Shown: piece by piece, positions 7,283-7,578 of the stretch
Layout of the letters: each line of letters begins with the position of its first letter
Numbering within the stretch: position 1 is the first letter of the stretch
DNA from: Deltaproteobacteria bacterium
GTDB taxonomy: Bacteria; Desulfobacterota; DSM-4660; Desulfatiglandales; Desulfatiglandaceae
Length of the DNA stretch: 7,578 nucleotides
Assembly: GCA_019307645.1 (NCBI GenBank)
Contig: JAFDJF010000154.1
Location: forward strand, 1-7,578
Direction of reading: 5' to 3'
Program-made: the position numbers and the translations under genes
Notes under the pieces: model-generated
The model's input: the letters and a program-made list of their open reading frames with translations, nothing else
The model's database searches: none
What the model was told of the DNA's origin: nothing

Positions 7283-7578
7283 ATGACGTTTACCGATATT
7301 TTCATCAAACGCCCGGTACTCTCAATCGTCGTCAGCTGCCTGTTATTGCTGCTGGGGCTGCAGGCCGCCGGTCAGGCTGCAGGCCGCCGGTCAGCTCTCC
7401 GTACGCCACTTCCCTGAGATAGAAAAAAGTGTTATCTACGTCACGACCAGTTATCTGGGCGCCAGCGCGCGGACTGTTCAGGGTTTTGTCACTACCCCGC
7501 TACAGCAACGCATCGCCGGCGCACGGGGTGTCGAATACATCACCTCCAGCAGCAATCCCGGAACCTCCAGCATAGAAG
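7283..7578 (+). pseudogene. RND efflux permease N-terminus, frameshifted by a 19-bp duplication; runs off the window
   Basis: The ATG at 7283 lies 12 bases after the adaptor stop, with AGAGGA upstream. It begins a typical HAE1-type RND permease: MTFTDIFIKRPVLSIVVS, then TM1. A 19-base direct repeat shifts the frame, and the reading stops at TGA 7415-7417 after 44 residues. Removing one copy gives a continuous family-like reading to the window end: GLQAAGQLSVRHFPEIEKS, then VTTSYLGASARTVQGFVTTP, then QQRIAGARGVEYITSSSNPG. This includes the conserved YPGAS-like region, where Leu replaces the usual Pro. About 90 residues of a ~1030-residue protein are visible. It is the natural partner of the upstream adaptor. 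The state of the rest of the gene cannot be judged from here. Confidence 0.85.
7356..7394 (+). repeat. Exact 19-bp tandem duplication (two copies plus one base) inside the permease gene
   Basis: The unit GGCTGCAGGCCGCCGGTCA occurs at 7356-7374 and again at 7375-7393, and the next base (7394) also matches. Nineteen is not a multiple of three, so the second copy shifts the frame at the end of TM1. The copies are identical, which suggests a recent event or an assembly artefact. Confidence 0.95.

Overview
The window looks like an accessory stretch of a Gram-negative bacterial chromosome: the tail of an insertion sequence followed by pieces of three RND efflux systems, all on the + strand. Gram-negative origin follows from the RND/periplasmic-adaptor architecture, a lipobox on one adaptor and inner-membrane anchors on the permeases. 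The taxon cannot be fixed. The central pump has the feel of a Desulfobacterota (deltaproteobacterial) sequence, and the last pair resembles gammaproteobacterial-type adaptor/permease pairs; both are impressions, not search results.

Layout. Bases 1-1557 hold most of a DDE-type transposase whose 5' end lies outside the window. Its element ends somewhere between 1558 and about 1607, directly against the last ~100 codons of an RND permease gene (about 1608-1909). This remnant also carries a one-base frameshift in a G run. Six bases later comes an apparently intact pair: a lipoprotein periplasmic adaptor (1915-3063) and a full-length RND permease of 1014 residues (3075-6119). An AT-richer spacer (6120-6306) with a weak promoter candidate separates this from a third, more GC-rich pair. 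The adaptor of that pair (6307-7270) is broken by an internal deletion with frameshift just after its membrane anchor. Its permease (7283 to the window end) is broken by an exact 19-bp tandem duplication about 25 codons after its start.

How the parts work together. Only the central pair looks functional. The adaptor would bridge the permease to an outer-membrane TolC-type channel, which is not encoded here, and the permease would use the proton gradient to export an unknown substrate. The flanking pumps show three different routes to inactivation: IS insertion, deletion/frameshift, and tandem duplication. No regulator, outer-membrane factor, RNA gene or CRISPR array was seen. I did not find a new biological system. 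The most notable points are the short duplication, which exact loss of one copy would repair, and the clustering of decaying RND genes around one intact pump.
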